Shown: piece after piece, positions 33,445 through 43,598 of the stretch | How the letters are laid out: each line of letters begins with the position of its first letter | How positions within the stretch are numbered: position 1 is the first letter of the stretch | Source of the DNA: an uncultured Lachnospiraceae bacterium | Lineage (GTDB): Bacteria; Bacillota; Clostridia; Lachnospirales; Lachnospiraceae | Assembly: GCA_947176065.1 (NCBI GenBank) | Contig: CAMWPB010000013.1 | Location: 1-64,000, forward strand | Length of the DNA stretch: 64,000 nt | Direction of reading: 5' to 3' | The notes under the pieces: model-generated | What the model saw: only the letters and a program-made list of their open reading frames with translations | What the model was told of the DNA's origin: nothing | Databases searched by the model: none | Program-made: the position numbers and the translations under genes

Positions 33445-34776
33445 ATGGCTCTCTTAGAACAGATCAACAATCTTTTATGGGGTCTCCCCCTGATTATCCT
33501 GCTTATGGGTACGCATATTTATTTCACCTGCCGTCTGCATTTCCCCCAGAGAAATCTATTCCGGGCAATCCGTCTCTCCCTGTTTTCCGCAGACGATATG
33601 CCCGCCGCCAAAGATTCGTCCGCCGCGTCAAATACCGGGCGGAATCTCTCTCCCTTCTCGGCTCTCTCCACCACGCTGGCCGCCACCCTCGGCACGGGAA
33701 ATATCATCGGCGTCTCCACCGCGGTCGCCCTGGGCGGCCCCGGCGCGATCTTCTGGTGCTGGATCACAGGGATTCTCGGGATGGCCACCGCCTATGGCGA
33801 GTGCTACTTAAGCGTACTCTACCGCCAGCGCAAGAAAGACGGCCTCTACGTCGGCGGCCCCATGTATGTTTTGAAAAACGGTTTACATAATAAATATCTG
33901 GGCGGCCTGTACGCACTGTGCACGCTGGCTGCCGCTTTTGGCGTGGGCTGCACCACACAGGCCAATTCCGTCACAAGGGCCGCCGCCTTGAGCTTCGGTA
34001 TTTCTCCTCATCCGGTCGGCATCACGCTGGCCGTGATAACGGCTGCGGTGATTCTGGGCGGCATCCGAAGCATCGGAAACCTCTGCGAGCGCACCGTGCC
34101 TGCCATTACCTTTCTGTATCTGCTCGGCTGCGTGCTTCTTCTGTGCCTCTACCGCCACCAGCTTGTCACCGCCGTGGTCTGGATCATAAAGGACGCCTTC
34201 TCCTTCACAAGCCTTGCCGGAGGCGTGGCGGGAGCCGGCCTGCAGCGGGCTATGCGTTACGGCATCGCCAGAGGACTTTTCACCAACGAAGCCGGCATCG
34301 GCACTTCCGCCATCGCCGCAGCCGCCTCCCACACCGAAGAGCCCAGAATACAGGCCTATGTGTCCATGACCGCCGTTTTCTGGGACACCGTGGTGATGTG
34401 TCTGCTGACGGGGCTGGTTGTGGTCTGCAACATGCTCTACGATCCGGCTTCCACTGCCGGGGCGGCCGAAACGGATCTGACCGCAGCCGCCTTCTCCCAT
34501 CTGCCCTATGTGGGGGACGCCTTCCTCACGATCTCCCTGTGCGCCTTCGCCGTGACCACCCTGATCGGCTGGTCCTATTTCGGGGAAAAGGCGGCGGAAT
34601 ATCTGGGCGGAAACCGCAGCGTGCCGCTCTACAAGCTTTTCTACATCGTGATGATCTATCTGGGCGCCATCATTCCCATGCACCTCGTATGGGAGTGTAC
34701 CGACCTGATCAACGGGCTGATGGCTCTCCCGAACCTCCTTGCCCTGTGGGCGCTGCGGAAAGAGATCAAATCATAA
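33445..34776 (+). CDS. Alanine/glycine:cation symporter (AgcS family)
   Basis: 443 residues with about ten membrane segments. The family signature is FSALSTTLAATLGTGNIIGVSTAVALGGPGAIFWCWITGILGMATAYGE, and AMRYGIARGLFTNEAGIGTSAIAAA follows in the C-terminal half. It couples uptake of alanine or glycine to sodium or protons. ATG 33445 is chosen because the preceding in-frame sequence is antisense to two minus-strand genes. The stop overlaps the convergent MATE gene by 6 bp. Confidence 0.9.
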   Translation: MALLEQINNLLWGLPLIILLMGTHIYFTCRLHFPQRNLFRAIRLSLFSADDMPAAKDSSAASNTGRNLSPFSALSTTLAATLGTGNIIGVSTAVALGGPGAIFWCWITGILGMATAYGECYLSVLYRQRKKDGLYVGGPMYVLKNGLHNKYLGGLYALCTLAAAFGVGCTTQANSVTRAAALSFGISPHPVGITLAVITAAVILGGIRSIGNLCERTVPAITFLYLLGCVLLLCLYRHQLVTAVVWIIKDAFSFTSLAGGVAGAGLQRAMRYGIARGLFTNEAGIGTSAIAAAASHTEEPRIQAYVSMTAVFWDTVVMCLLTGLVVVCNMLYDPASTAGAAETDLTAAAFSHLPYVGDAFLTISLCAFAVTTLIGWSYFGEKAAEYLGGNRSVPLYKLFYIVMIYLGAIIPMHLVWECTDLINGLMALPNLLALWALRKEIKS

Positions 34777-36114
34777 TTTAGAAGTTCTTCTCACGTTGCG
34801 GAAGTACAAATAAAAACCCACGCAGATCAGCGCCGAGAGCAGGGAACCGAGCGGCGCCGCCCATCCCATGGGATACAGGCTGTCCGGAAAATACACACTG
34901 GCCAGATAGGCCCCCGGTATACGGACGAGAAGAATCGCCGTAATATTATGTAAAAAGGAAATCCCTGCCTTCTGGTCTCCGCAGAAATAGCCGCTGAAGC
35001 AGAAATGAACCGCCGCGAAAAGCGTGTCAAAGGAGTAGGACCGCAGATAGGCGCATCCCGCCGCCAGCACCGCCGCATCCCGGGTAAACAGCCCTACCAG
35101 CGTCTGCGGCAGGAACTGGCTGTAAAGCGCGCAGAGCGCACCCCAGCCCATGGTTATGATCAGGCCATACCCCAGTGAGGCCCTTGCTCTCTCCGGCTTG
35201 TCCGCCCCCATATTCTGCGCCGTGATCGCGGAAATCGCGGAGAGAAAGGCCGAGGGCACCAGAAACAGGAACCCGATCAGCTTCTCCACAATGCCAACAG
35301 CCGCCGAGGCCACAAGCCCCCTGCTGTTGGCAATCACCGTAATCACGATAAAGGCCACCTGAATCAGCCCGTCCTGACAGGCGATTGGCCCGCCCACCTT
35401 CAGGATCTGGGAAACCGTCTCCCGGTCCGCCCGGATGTCCCGTCTCGCCACCTGAAAACCCAGATCCCGCCTTTTCAGCATACCGAAAGCAAAGAGCACG
35501 CTCACCGCCTGCCCCAGAACGGTTCCCAAAGCGGCTCCCGCCGCCCCCAGTCCCATACCGCCGATCAGCACAAAATCCAGTATAACATTCACAACGCAGG
35601 CCACCGCCACAAAGTACATGGGCCTTTTGGAATCGCCCGCTCCGCGGAAAATGCTGCTGATCACATTATAGGCCGTGATAAAGGGCACACCCGCAAAGCA
35701 GATGCCAAGATACAGCCTTGTCTCCCCCACAGCCTCCGCAGGCGTAAGCATAACACTCGTAATTAAATTTACACAAAGTAGAAGAACCACCGTAAGCGCC
35801 GCCGCAAATATGGCAAAAAACGCTGCGGACACGCCGACGGTCTTCGCCGCCGCGCGCTTGTCCCCTGCCCCTACACATCTGCCGATCCGCACGGTTGCGC
35901 CCATGGCAAGGCCCACGATAATCACCGTGAGCATGTGCATCACCTGACTGCCTATCGCTACCGCCGTAGTGGTCCGGGAACCGTTGTACAGTCCCACCAC
36001 AAACAGATCCGCCATACCATAGAAAGTCTGCATAAAGCAGGCCAAAAGATACGGGAGCGCAAACCGTATCAGGTTTTTTCCCACGCTCCCCTCCGTCAGA
36101 CTGTTTTCTCTCAT
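34771..36114 (-). CDS. MATE family multidrug/cation exporter
   Basis: 447 residues, twelve predicted membrane segments in two six-helix halves. The family pattern is clear: FALPYLLACFMQTFYGMADLFVVGLYNG at the start, NVISSIFRGAGDSKRPMYFVAVACVVNVILDFVLI at the end of the first half, and SAISAITAQNMGADKPERA in the second. ATG 36114 follows AAGTAAGG; a GTG three codons upstream is an alternative. It begins 10 bp after the aldo/keto reductase stop and is probably co-transcribed with it. Confidence 0.9.
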   Translation of the reverse strand: MRENSLTEGSVGKNLIRFALPYLLACFMQTFYGMADLFVVGLYNGSRTTTAVAIGSQVMHMLTVIIVGLAMGATVRIGRCVGAGDKRAAAKTVGVSAAFFAIFAAALTVVLLLCVNLITSVMLTPAEAVGETRLYLGICFAGVPFITAYNVISSIFRGAGDSKRPMYFVAVACVVNVILDFVLIGGMGLGAAGAALGTVLGQAVSVLFAFGMLKRRDLGFQVARRDIRADRETVSQILKVGGPIACQDGLIQVAFIVITVIANSRGLVASAAVGIVEKLIGFLFLVPSAFLSAISAITAQNMGADKPERARASLGYGLIITMGWGALCALYSQFLPQTLVGLFTRDAAVLAAGCAYLRSYSFDTLFAAVHFCFSGYFCGDQKAGISFLHNITAILLVRIPGAYLASVYFPDSLYPMGWAAPLGSLLSALICVGFYLYFRNVRRTSKL

Positions 36115-36124
36115 CAGCCGCACC

Positions 36125-37249
36125 TTACTTCCCGAAATATCCCGCCACCGTCTTTAAGTGCTCCATCACCGGCAGATGCTGGGGACAGACATTCTCGCAC
36201 TGGCCGCAGGCAATGCAGTCACCCGCTTTTCCGAAGGTGCCCGTCAGCCGGTCGTAATACTCTCCCTGAGGCGTCCAGCCTTTTCCCTCCGCCTCCTGCA
36301 TCTCCGCATTGTAAAGCGAGAAGTATTTCGGGATCGCTATGTTCTTGGGACATCCGTCCGTACAGTAGGAGCAGCCCGTGCAGGGAATCGCGATATTGCC
36401 GTTAATCATGGCCGCCGCCCTGTACACCATACGCTTCTCCTCCTCCGTGAGAGGCTTAAAGTCACTCATATAACTGGTGTTATCCAAAAGCTGTTCCATA
36501 TTGCTCATGCCACTAAGCACCATTTTCACATTATCCAGACTGGCCGCAAAGCGGATCGCCCAGGAGGGAACCGACATATTCGGATCATAGCCTGTAAACA
36601 TTTCCTCTACCGCCTGCGGCACCTGCGCAAGCGTGCCGCCCTTGACCGGCTCCATCACCCAGACGGGCACACCGTGCTTCGTGGCCACCTCATAGCAGAG
36701 CTTTGACTGGATCGCACTGCTCTCCCAATCCAGATAATTGAGCTGGAGCTGCACAAACTCCATCTCCGGGTGCTCCGTCAGCACCTGATCCAGAAATTCC
36801 GCATTGTCGTGGTAGGAAAAGCCCATATGCTTTACCAGACCCTGCTTTTTCTTTTCCGCCAGCCAGTTAAAACAGTCAAGCTCCGTGTAAATCTTATAGT
36901 GTCCGAAGCCGATATCGTGGAGCAGATAGTAATCAAAAAACGTAACACCCGTTTTTTTAAGCTGTGCCTCAAAAATCTTATCCCGGTCCGCCTTCGTGCT
37001 GATAAAGCTCGCATGCAGCTTTGTGGCCAGCGTATAGCTGTCTCTCGGGTGTCTGTCTACCAGACATTCCTTCGCCGCATCCTCGCTCTTAAACCCGCAG
37101 TACATCCAGGCCGTATCGAAATAGGTAAAGCCCCTCTCTAAAAAAACATCCACCATCTTCTTCGTCGTTTCCATGTCAATGCTCGTCGCGTCGTTCGGAT
37201 TATGTAACGGCAGACGCATGAGTCCAAATCCCAGTTTTTTCGTTTCCAT
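36125..37249 (-). CDS. Aldo/keto reductase with C-terminal 4Fe-4S domain
   Basis: 374 residues. The N-terminal barrel has FGLMRLPLH, the catalytic Asp/Tyr region FTYFDTAWMY and TFFDYYLLHDIGFGHY. The C-terminal part has CTGCSYCTDGCPKNIAIP and CIACGQCENVCPQHLPV, two ferredoxin-type clusters. This two-part architecture is common in anaerobic Firmicutes; the true substrate is unknown. GGAGAAG precedes the ATG. The region upstream holds a strongly folded element (37327-37435). Confidence 0.9.
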   Translation of the reverse strand: METKKLGFGLMRLPLHNPNDATSIDMETTKKMVDVFLERGFTYFDTAWMYCGFKSEDAAKECLVDRHPRDSYTLATKLHASFISTKADRDKIFEAQLKKTGVTFFDYYLLHDIGFGHYKIYTELDCFNWLAEKKKQGLVKHMGFSYHDNAEFLDQVLTEHPEMEFVQLQLNYLDWESSAIQSKLCYEVATKHGVPVWVMEPVKGGTLAQVPQAVEEMFTGYDPNMSVPSWAIRFAASLDNVKMVLSGMSNMEQLLDNTSYMSDFKPLTEEEKRMVYRAAAMINGNIAIPCTGCSYCTDGCPKNIAIPKYFSLYNAEMQEAEGKGWTPQGEYYDRLTGTFGKAGDCIACGQCENVCPQHLPVMEHLKTVAGYFGK

Positions 37250-37326
37250 ACTCTTCTCCTTTTTCTTTCCTCATCTATATAGGTTCCCGCGAAACTCCTC
37301 TCAACGTTACTTTCATTGCACAAATC

Positions 37327-37435
37327 ATATAACCATAAGCAGACCCTTGTAGAACGTTGGCACTTGGCGAGGTCCTTTCGAGCCTAGTACCACTACGTTC
37401 GGAATGGAGCGCAAGCGCGTCTGCGTTGGTTATAT
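37327..37435 (-). other. Highly structured 109-bp element upstream of the aldo/keto reductase
   Basis: Nested complementary arms: 37327-37335 with 37427-37435 (ATATAACCA/TGGTTATAT), 37339-37344 with 37419-37424 (GCAGAC/GTCTGC), 37352-37357 with 37395-37400 (GAACGT/ACGTTC), 37358-37364 with 37386-37392 (TGGCACT/AGTACCA, fully paired only as minus-strand RNA with one G-U), plus a separate hairpin GCGCAAGCGC (37409-37418). The minus-strand copy contains CCATTCCGAAC, which resembles a 5S rRNA loop, but the rest does not fit 5S. It could be a leader RNA of the reductase gene, or a dispersed palindromic repeat. Confidence 0.5.
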
Positions 37436-37473
37436 TATTTGCGCAATCTCAACAACAATCAGCAGGTTTCGCG

Positions 37474-38247
37474 CTAGCCTAAGGCCACATCCAAAATCAT
37501 CATAATCACAAACCCGATGGCCACGCCCACGGTTCCGATATTGCTGTGCGCCCCGGCCTGCGCCTCGGGAATCAGCTCCTCTGCCACCACATAAATCATC
37601 GCACCCGCCGCAAAAGCCAGAAACACCGGCAGCGCCGAAACAATCTGCTCCGCCAGCAGAATCGTGACAAACGCGCCAATGGGTTCCACAATGCCGGAAA
37701 GCGCGCCATAGGCAAACGCCTTCCCCTTGGAAACGCCCTCGCTGCGAAGCGGCATGGAGATGATCGCCCCTTCCGGGAAGTTCTGGATGGCAATACCCAC
37801 CGCCAGCGCAAAGGCCCCCGCCATGGTAATGCCCGCATCCCCGATCATCGCGCCGGCGAAGGTTACGCCCACGGACATCCCCTCGGGAATGTTATGCAGC
37901 GTCACTGCAAGGACAAGCATGGTCGTTTTTTTTAACGTGGTTTCCACACCCTCCGGCTCCGTACTCTCCAGATGCAGATGCGGAATCAGACTGTCCAGCA
38001 CGAGAAGAAACGCCATGCCACCCAGAAAGCCTCCGGCGGCCGGAACCCATGCGACCTGTCCCTGCTCCCCCGCCATATCAATGGCCGGAATCAGAAGCGA
38101 CCACACCGAAGCGGCGATCATAACCCCCGAAGCAAATCCGAGAAGAAGCCTCTCTATCTCCTTATGCATTCCCCTCATAAAAAATACCATGGCCGAACCG
38201 AGGGTTGTTCCCACAAAGGGAATCAGTAATCCCGCAAGAAGCTGCAT
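37474..38247 (-). CDS. ZIP family divalent metal transporter (ZupT/GufA-like)
   Basis: 257 residues, eight membrane segments. The metal-binding helices carry VTLHNIPEGMSVGVTFAG and AIQNFPEGAIISMPL, the paired H-N-x-P-E-G and Q-N-x-P-E-G motifs of the GufA subgroup, and AEELIPEAQAGAHSN near the end. It takes up zinc or iron. It follows the large CAP/BIG2 protein gene by 17 bp on the same strand. Confidence 0.9.
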   Translation of the reverse strand: MQLLAGLLIPFVGTTLGSAMVFFMRGMHKEIERLLLGFASGVMIAASVWSLLIPAIDMAGEQGQVAWVPAAGGFLGGMAFLLVLDSLIPHLHLESTEPEGVETTLKKTTMLVLAVTLHNIPEGMSVGVTFAGAMIGDAGITMAGAFALAVGIAIQNFPEGAIISMPLRSEGVSKGKAFAYGALSGIVEPIGAFVTILLAEQIVSALPVFLAFAAGAMIYVVAEELIPEAQAGAHSNIGTVGVAIGFVIMMILDVALG

Positions 38248-38264
38248 ACTTTGTCTGTCCTTCC

Positions 38265-41200
38265 TTATTTTACCTTCACTTTACATCTGACGGTAACAGG
38301 CTTCACATTATCCGCCTGCTCCGCGAAGGAAACCTGAAACTGCAGGGTATAGGTCTTTCCCTTGACGGCGCGTCCCGTATCCTTCATGATAAGCGTCCCC
38401 TTCCCATCCTTATTATATACATAAGAAGCGGCATCCGTGTTTCCTACGAGAACCACACGCTCCATTTCCGGCGCGTCCGCACCCTTCAAAACCGCGTTCA
38501 TGTCAATCTCTACCGAATTATAGGCGCCGCTGTACAAAAGGGCGGTCTGTGGCGAAGCGCTCACCTTCACGCTGCCCTGCTTCAGCTTAAACTTCACTGC
38601 GGGAGCGGCGATCTCCTCCGTTTCACCGTATATATTTCTCAATGTAAGGAGCGGCGTAACCGTATACTGATATTTCGTAACAAGCGTTTCGAATCTCTTT
38701 GCCCGAAGCTCGATTGTCTTTCCGTCCTCACTCCATACTGCCCGGAACAGATGGGCGTCCCTGCCTGTCAGCTTCACCTCCCTGCTTTCCGAAATCACAA
38801 ATTCACCGCTCACCGCCTTTAGGGAGGGGGTCAGCGTCATAAAACTGCCGTCCCTGTTCAGCACGTCGATGCTGCCCTTCGCCGTCAGCTTCACCGCCTT
38901 GCCGGGGGCAGTGTTCACCACCTTTAAGGTAAGCGGCGTTTTCCAGATCTGCCCGTTTTTCGCCGCCTGCACAATATATTTGTAAGTGCCTGCGTTCACC
39001 GCCTTATTATTCAACCGGACGGAAACCAGCGCATTCTCCACGGAGAAGACGACCTGACTGTTCTGCACCAGAGCCTTCGCCTTCGCGTCCTTCGGATCGC
39101 AGTAGACGCTCACCCGGATACCCTGATCGGCGGTAAACGAGCCGCCGTCCTTCCATTTCACCGCGGTGGCTGCCGCTTCATAGCCTCTGTAGGCCGCATC
39201 CGCATTAAGCTGCAAGGTTTTGTTTTCCAGCGCAATGGACGGCTGTCCCATATTTACCCTGACCTGCAGCGTATAGCTGACCGTTTCTTTTGCCGCCCAC
39301 TTCTCCGTATCGCTCAGGCGAATCTGCATTTTAAAGCTGTCCGCCTGATTCAGGTTTTTTCCGCCAAGGAGCAGACCGCCCTTTTCCCGGTCCACCTCCA
39401 CCGTATAATTTCCTTTGGCCTTGTCGCTGTTCTTCTCCACATGCACCGAATCCCATGAAATGACTTCCGGATTCCTGATGCCGATCCACAGACTCTGAAT
39501 GCCCGCCTGGGGGTACAGGGTTACTTTGGCCGTATCCCAGGTAAGCTTAGGCGCCTTTTTCTCCACGCTTGCCGTAAAGGATGTGGCGTACGATCCCTGC
39601 CAGCCTGAGAAATAGAGCTTCAGATTTCCCTTTTTGACGCTCTTGAGCGTCGCGCCCTTCTCCGCCCTTATATAATAACACCCGTCTCTTTTTTCTATGC
39701 TGTAATCTGCCAAACCCGTACATTCCAGCCTTGTCAGCGTCTCGTCCGTATCGATCTGTAGCAGACTTTCATCATTTTTATAAAAAAGATTAAGCTTTCG
39801 CGCCTGTTTGACCTTATAAACAGGGTTCTTCGACACCACCTTGACCGTGAGGGGCAGATCGTAGGTCGTCCCTTCCGCCGCAGCGCGGATTTTCACCTTG
39901 TAGGTTCCCGTCTTCGTGCCGCTCTTCGCTTTTATGATATAACTGTCCGCCAGCGTCCCCTTTGTCATCGTAAACTTCGCGCTCTTTTCGTCGGACCCAA
40001 GCGTAGCGTATGTTATTTTATATTCCTTTCCCTCCGGACTTCTCGCCGGAATCAGGGAAATCCCCGTTCCTGTGGACTTCTGGAGGTTCACCGTAAGGCT
40101 CTCGTCGCTTAAGCCCGGCTCCGCATCTCCCACAACCAGCCGGATCGTCCGCGTCGTCTTCGCCGCGTCATTCCCGGTCAGCGTAAGCTCCGCCGTGCCC
40201 GCCGCCTTGACAATCAGGGAAACCACAAATCCATCTTCCTCTGCCGCCGCTGATTTTACCGTCACGACTTTCGCATTACCGCTCTTCGCCGTCACCTTTG
40301 TCGCCCCCGGCAGGGTCAGCGTTATTTTACTGTTGACCTGATTTGCTTTCTCAGTCTGGAAATCGACGAGTAGGCCCGCATACTTTTCCTCCGTCTGGCC
40401 TGTGCCACTGTCCGCTCCGCCGACGCGGGTAAAGTGCTCCACTTCCTTGACCGTAAGCACGCCGCCCGCCTCTTTTACGGTGAGCTTCACACTGGCGCTA
40501 AAGGTCTTCCTGCCCAGCTTAAGACTGGCCTTTACCGTGGAGCTGCCCACACTTTTTGCCGAAAGCTTCACCCCGCCTACAGTGCTCTCCATGGAAACCA
40601 CATCCGGCCTGCTGTTGCTCCACGCCGTAACTCCCTCCAGCTCCTTCAGGATCTCTTCTTTCTGTTTGCGGAACCAGACGTTATTTTTATAGTCAGCGTT
40701 ATTCTCAAGCTGTTCCAGCGCTTCCGCAAACGAATAGTTTACATAACATGTAGCATTCTGCCCGACGGTAAGGGCCGCGCTCTCCCATTCCTTTCCATCC
40801 TCCGTCCGCATGCCCATGGAAAGGTTTTCCAACGTCAGAAAGCAGACTTCCAGAAACCGTCTGGCAGGCAGGACATCCTCCCCCGCATCCGAAGGCCGAT
40901 AGATCGCTGCAAATTTCTTCGTCTTTCCCCCGGCAAACTGTGTCAGCGCCGTATCCGGCTCCTCCCAACTCCAGCCTTCCGGCAGCGCCACGTCACCCAG
41001 TTTCGTCTGCGTGTTGGTAAGGGCAATCGGCCGTGGCATGTCCTGATCCGCAAGTTCAGCCTCCGCCTGCACCGTCACTGTACAGGACGTCTCCGCCGTC
41101 TTCCCGTCGCTGTCCGCCACCGGATTTCCTTCCTCATCCACAATCACGGCGGAAACTTCCGTCACGCCTGCGCCGACCGCAGTCACCGTAACCGTGTTTC

Positions 41201-43598
41201 CGCTGATCGTGTTCCCGCTGACTGTGTTTCCACCGTCCTCCGCCGGTTCTGCATCCTGCGTACCATCCGGCTGCTCCACCACAAACGCTGCCGCCGTAGG
41301 ATCACTGGACGTCCATTTCACATAATTCTGTCCCCGGTTCACCCACTTGCTGTCCGTCGGCGAAAAATATAACCGCAATTGTCTGCTCTCTCTTAGCAGA
41401 TTCCCCGCAGCATCCCTCTTTATGGTCAGCGTACAGGCATTCTCCCGCATCTCTATCTGCGGCAGCTTGGAATCTTCCACCTTCACCCTGCACTCCAGCA
41501 CAGCCAGCCCGTTATCCACCTCAGCCCAGACCAGTGTCTCTCCCACCGCCGCAGGCGTAACATAGCCCGCCTGATCCACCAAGGCCACGCTTTCGTTTTC
41601 GCTGATCCATCTGACCGTGTCAGTGGCCACGCCCCCGTTCTCACTCTCTGCAGAATCCATAACGGCAAGGCGCCCCGGCTTTGCATTCATCGTCAGATCA
41701 AAGGCCAGCCCGTAAGTATTCGTCTCCTCATCAAAAGAAAATCCCGCCGCATCCGATTGCAGGGTATAATCCGACACCTTGACGTCACAAACAGCCTCCA
41801 CACCGTTTACCGCTTTGGCTGAAATTTCCGCTCTGCCCACGCCCACAGCCGTGACCCTGCCGTTTTCATTCACTGTAACAACCGACTCGTCCGTGCTCTT
41901 CCAGACCAGACGCTTGTCCCTCGCATTGCCGGGTGTCACCGTGGCAAGCAGGGTTTCCTCCTGCTTACCTTCCACGCCCTTCAGCAGATGAAGTTCCTTT
42001 TTATTCAATGCAATTCCTGTTACCTCCGCCGGTTCCTCCTCCAGCGAAAAGAAATCCACGTTATAGCTTATTGTCGTGTCCGTCCCGTCCTTCAGCTTAA
42101 TGCCGCTGACCGTCACCTGAAACTGTGAATTTTTATGATAACTTACATCATTGGGACGGAAGATAATGCAGTTCGGCATCCCATAATATTCGATATTCAC
42201 CCTGAAAACGCCGTTCGCCTTGGAACCCGAAAAAGACCAGCTCTTATTGTTGGAAATATCCCGCAGTGTCACGGATACATCCTGAAAACTCGCCTTTTCA
42301 TAATCACTGCCGAGACTCAGCGTCCAGGGTGTCCCGGAGCCGTTCATCAGCTCGATGGGCATGTTCTGCGCCGGCCATGCCACATAATCCGTAATACCGC
42401 TGCCGCTGCTGTCCTGCGCATACATTGCCGCGTAGGATCCCACCGCCCCGAAGCCTGTCTTTGTCATGGAAGGATTTAAAATCCAGCGTCTGTGAACCAT
42501 TCGGTCAATGTTAGAGGAGGCCCCGTCAAACGCCCAGCCATTCAGCAGGCTCTTTGCGAGATTGCCATACCCCGCCGCAAGATTGCCTCTGACACACCCC
42601 TGATATCCTGTCTGGTAAAGACCGTCCGGGAAATTGTCAGGTTTCGCCGGCTTATAATCCACTTTGCCGTTAACACGGTTTAACAGCGCGCCCGCCTGCG
42701 CCTTCTCCGTATAGTCCTCGCTCAGCGTCACATCCGCCGGAACACCCGCCACATAACGGATAAAGTTCAGAAGATTCAGGGCGTTATCCAGACTTTCATC
42801 CGAAAGGTGTCCTGCCTGATAAGGATCTTTCACAGAAGGGTCCACGCTGTAACTGTTTGCAACGTCCAGGCTCCAGGGGTACGCCTTATACCGGTCAATG
42901 ATATCCCCCACGCCCGGCGTCTGCCGCCTGATCCCCTCCGACATGGGCGATATACCGATATCGGAATAAGCCGCATACCCGCCTGCCGCCTTCGTCATAA
43001 GCGGCGGTTCCCCAAGCGTGGGCTCCCCGCTCCAGTCGTCCGGGATCTCATCTTCCTCAACTGCCGTCGTATTTTCTGAGACAGTATCCTCCGACTCTTC
43101 CGGCCTCTCCACAGAGGCATCGGTCTCCTCCGCCGACGTGTCCGTTTCTTCTCCGGCAGGCTCCTCTCCTTCACTGGGGCCGGGCTGCTCCCCCTCCTCC
43201 GGCTTTTCCGTCTCTACGGGTTCCTGCGGCGGCTCCCCGTCGGAACCGTCCTCTTCTCCCGGCGCTGTTTCCCCGTCTTCCGGGTTCCGGGAATCCTCCC
43301 CGGATCCTTCCCCGCTTCCGGACGCCGCTTCTTCGCCTTCCTCCTCCGCCGGCTGCCCGTTCCCGCTTTCTTCCCCCGCGGGCTTCTCCACACTGTCGGA
43401 GGGCAGCGTTTCCCCGTCCCCTTCCGTCAGAGCCGTCTCTCCCTCTCCGGCAGCCTGCTCTGCATTCACCGCGGGCATTTCCCGGAAGGCGGACTCCGAT
43501 GCATAGGCGGTCCCGAGCGTCCCCTCTATCCAAAGCAGGGCCGCCAGCAGGGCCGTCGACATTTTTTTCCATCTTCTCTTATTTTTCATTTTCTGCAT
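38265..43598 (-). CDS. Very large secreted CAP-domain and Ig-like (BIG2) repeat protein
   Basis: 1777 residues. Signal peptide (KMSTALLAALLWIEGTLGTAYA), then about 150 residues of Glu/Gly/Pro/Ser low complexity. A CAP/SCP-like domain follows (LNLLNFIRYVAGVP, NRVNGKVDY, MVHRRWILNPSMTKTGFGAV, about residues 275-430). BIG2 Ig-like modules follow (VTGIALNKKELHLLKG, RLVWKSTDESVVTVNENGRVTAVGVGRAEI, and a second near 640-720). The long C-terminal half is made of beta-rich repeats without a sortase motif or anchor. It is probably a secreted or wall-associated structural or adhesive protein. The start is ambiguous among GTG 43607, ATG 43598 and ATG 43589. The 5' end overlaps the MmcQ gene by about 20 bp. 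Confidence 0.85.
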   Translation of the reverse strand: MQKMKNKRRWKKMSTALLAALLWIEGTLGTAYASESAFREMPAVNAEQAAGEGETALTEGDGETLPSDSVEKPAGEESGNGQPAEEEGEEAASGSGEGSGEDSRNPEDGETAPGEEDGSDGEPPQEPVETEKPEEGEQPGPSEGEEPAGEETDTSAEETDASVERPEESEDTVSENTTAVEEDEIPDDWSGEPTLGEPPLMTKAAGGYAAYSDIGISPMSEGIRRQTPGVGDIIDRYKAYPWSLDVANSYSVDPSVKDPYQAGHLSDESLDNALNLLNFIRYVAGVPADVTLSEDYTEKAQAGALLNRVNGKVDYKPAKPDNFPDGLYQTGYQGCVRGNLAAGYGNLAKSLLNGWAFDGASSNIDRMVHRRWILNPSMTKTGFGAVGSYAAMYAQDSSGSGITDYVAWPAQNMPIELMNGSGTPWTLSLGSDYEKASFQDVSVTLRDISNNKSWSFSGSKANGVFRVNIEYYGMPNCIIFRPNDVSYHKNSQFQVTVSGIKLKDGTDTTISYNVDFFSLEEEPAEVTGIALNKKELHLLKGVEGKQEETLLATVTPGNARDKRLVWKSTDESVVTVNENGRVTAVGVGRAEISAKAVNGVEAVCDVKVSDYTLQSDAAGFSFDEETNTYGLAFDLTMNAKPGRLAVMDSAESENGGVATDTVRWISENESVALVDQAGYVTPAAVGETLVWAEVDNGLAVLECRVKVEDSKLPQIEMRENACTLTIKRDAAGNLLRESRQLRLYFSPTDSKWVNRGQNYVKWTSSDPTAAAFVVEQPDGTQDAEPAEDGGNTVSGNTISGNTVTVTAVGAGVTEVSAVIVDEEGNPVADSDGKTAETSCTVTVQAEAELADQDMPRPIALTNTQTKLGDVALPEGWSWEEPDTALTQFAGGKTKKFAAIYRPSDAGEDVLPARRFLEVCFLTLENLSMGMRTEDGKEWESAALTVGQNATCYVNYSFAEALEQLENNADYKNNVWFRKQKEEILKELEGVTAWSNSRPDVVSMESTVGGVKLSAKSVGSSTVKASLKLGRKTFSASVKLTVKEAGGVLTVKEVEHFTRVGGADSGTGQTEEKYAGLLVDFQTEKANQVNSKITLTLPGATKVTAKSGNAKVVTVKSAAAEEDGFVVSLIVKAAGTAELTLTGNDAAKTTRTIRLVVGDAEPGLSDESLTVNLQKSTGTGISLIPARSPEGKEYKITYATLGSDEKSAKFTMTKGTLADSYIIKAKSGTKTGTYKVKIRAAAEGTTYDLPLTVKVVSKNPVYKVKQARKLNLFYKNDESLLQIDTDETLTRLECTGLADYSIEKRDGCYYIRAEKGATLKSVKKGNLKLYFSGWQGSYATSFTASVEKKAPKLTWDTAKVTLYPQAGIQSLWIGIRNPEVISWDSVHVEKNSDKAKGNYTVEVDREKGGLLLGGKNLNQADSFKMQIRLSDTEKWAAKETVSYTLQVRVNMGQPSIALENKTLQLNADAAYRGYEAAATAVKWKDGGSFTADQGIRVSVYCDPKDAKAKALVQNSQVVFSVENALVSVRLNNKAVNAGTYKYIVQAAKNGQIWKTPLTLKVVNTAPGKAVKLTAKGSIDVLNRDGSFMTLTPSLKAVSGEFVISESREVKLTGRDAHLFRAVWSEDGKTIELRAKRFETLVTKYQYTVTPLLTLRNIYGETEEIAAPAVKFKLKQGSVKVSASPQTALLYSGAYNSVEIDMNAVLKGADAPEMERVVLVGNTDAASYVYNKDGKGTLIMKDTGRAVKGKTYTLQFQVSFAEQADNVKPVTVRCKVKVK

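Noticed and set aside
37381..37435. 5S rRNA
   Set aside because: The CCATTCCGAAC word resembles a 5S loop on the minus strand, but the surrounding stems, length and the second half do not fit 5S rRNA.
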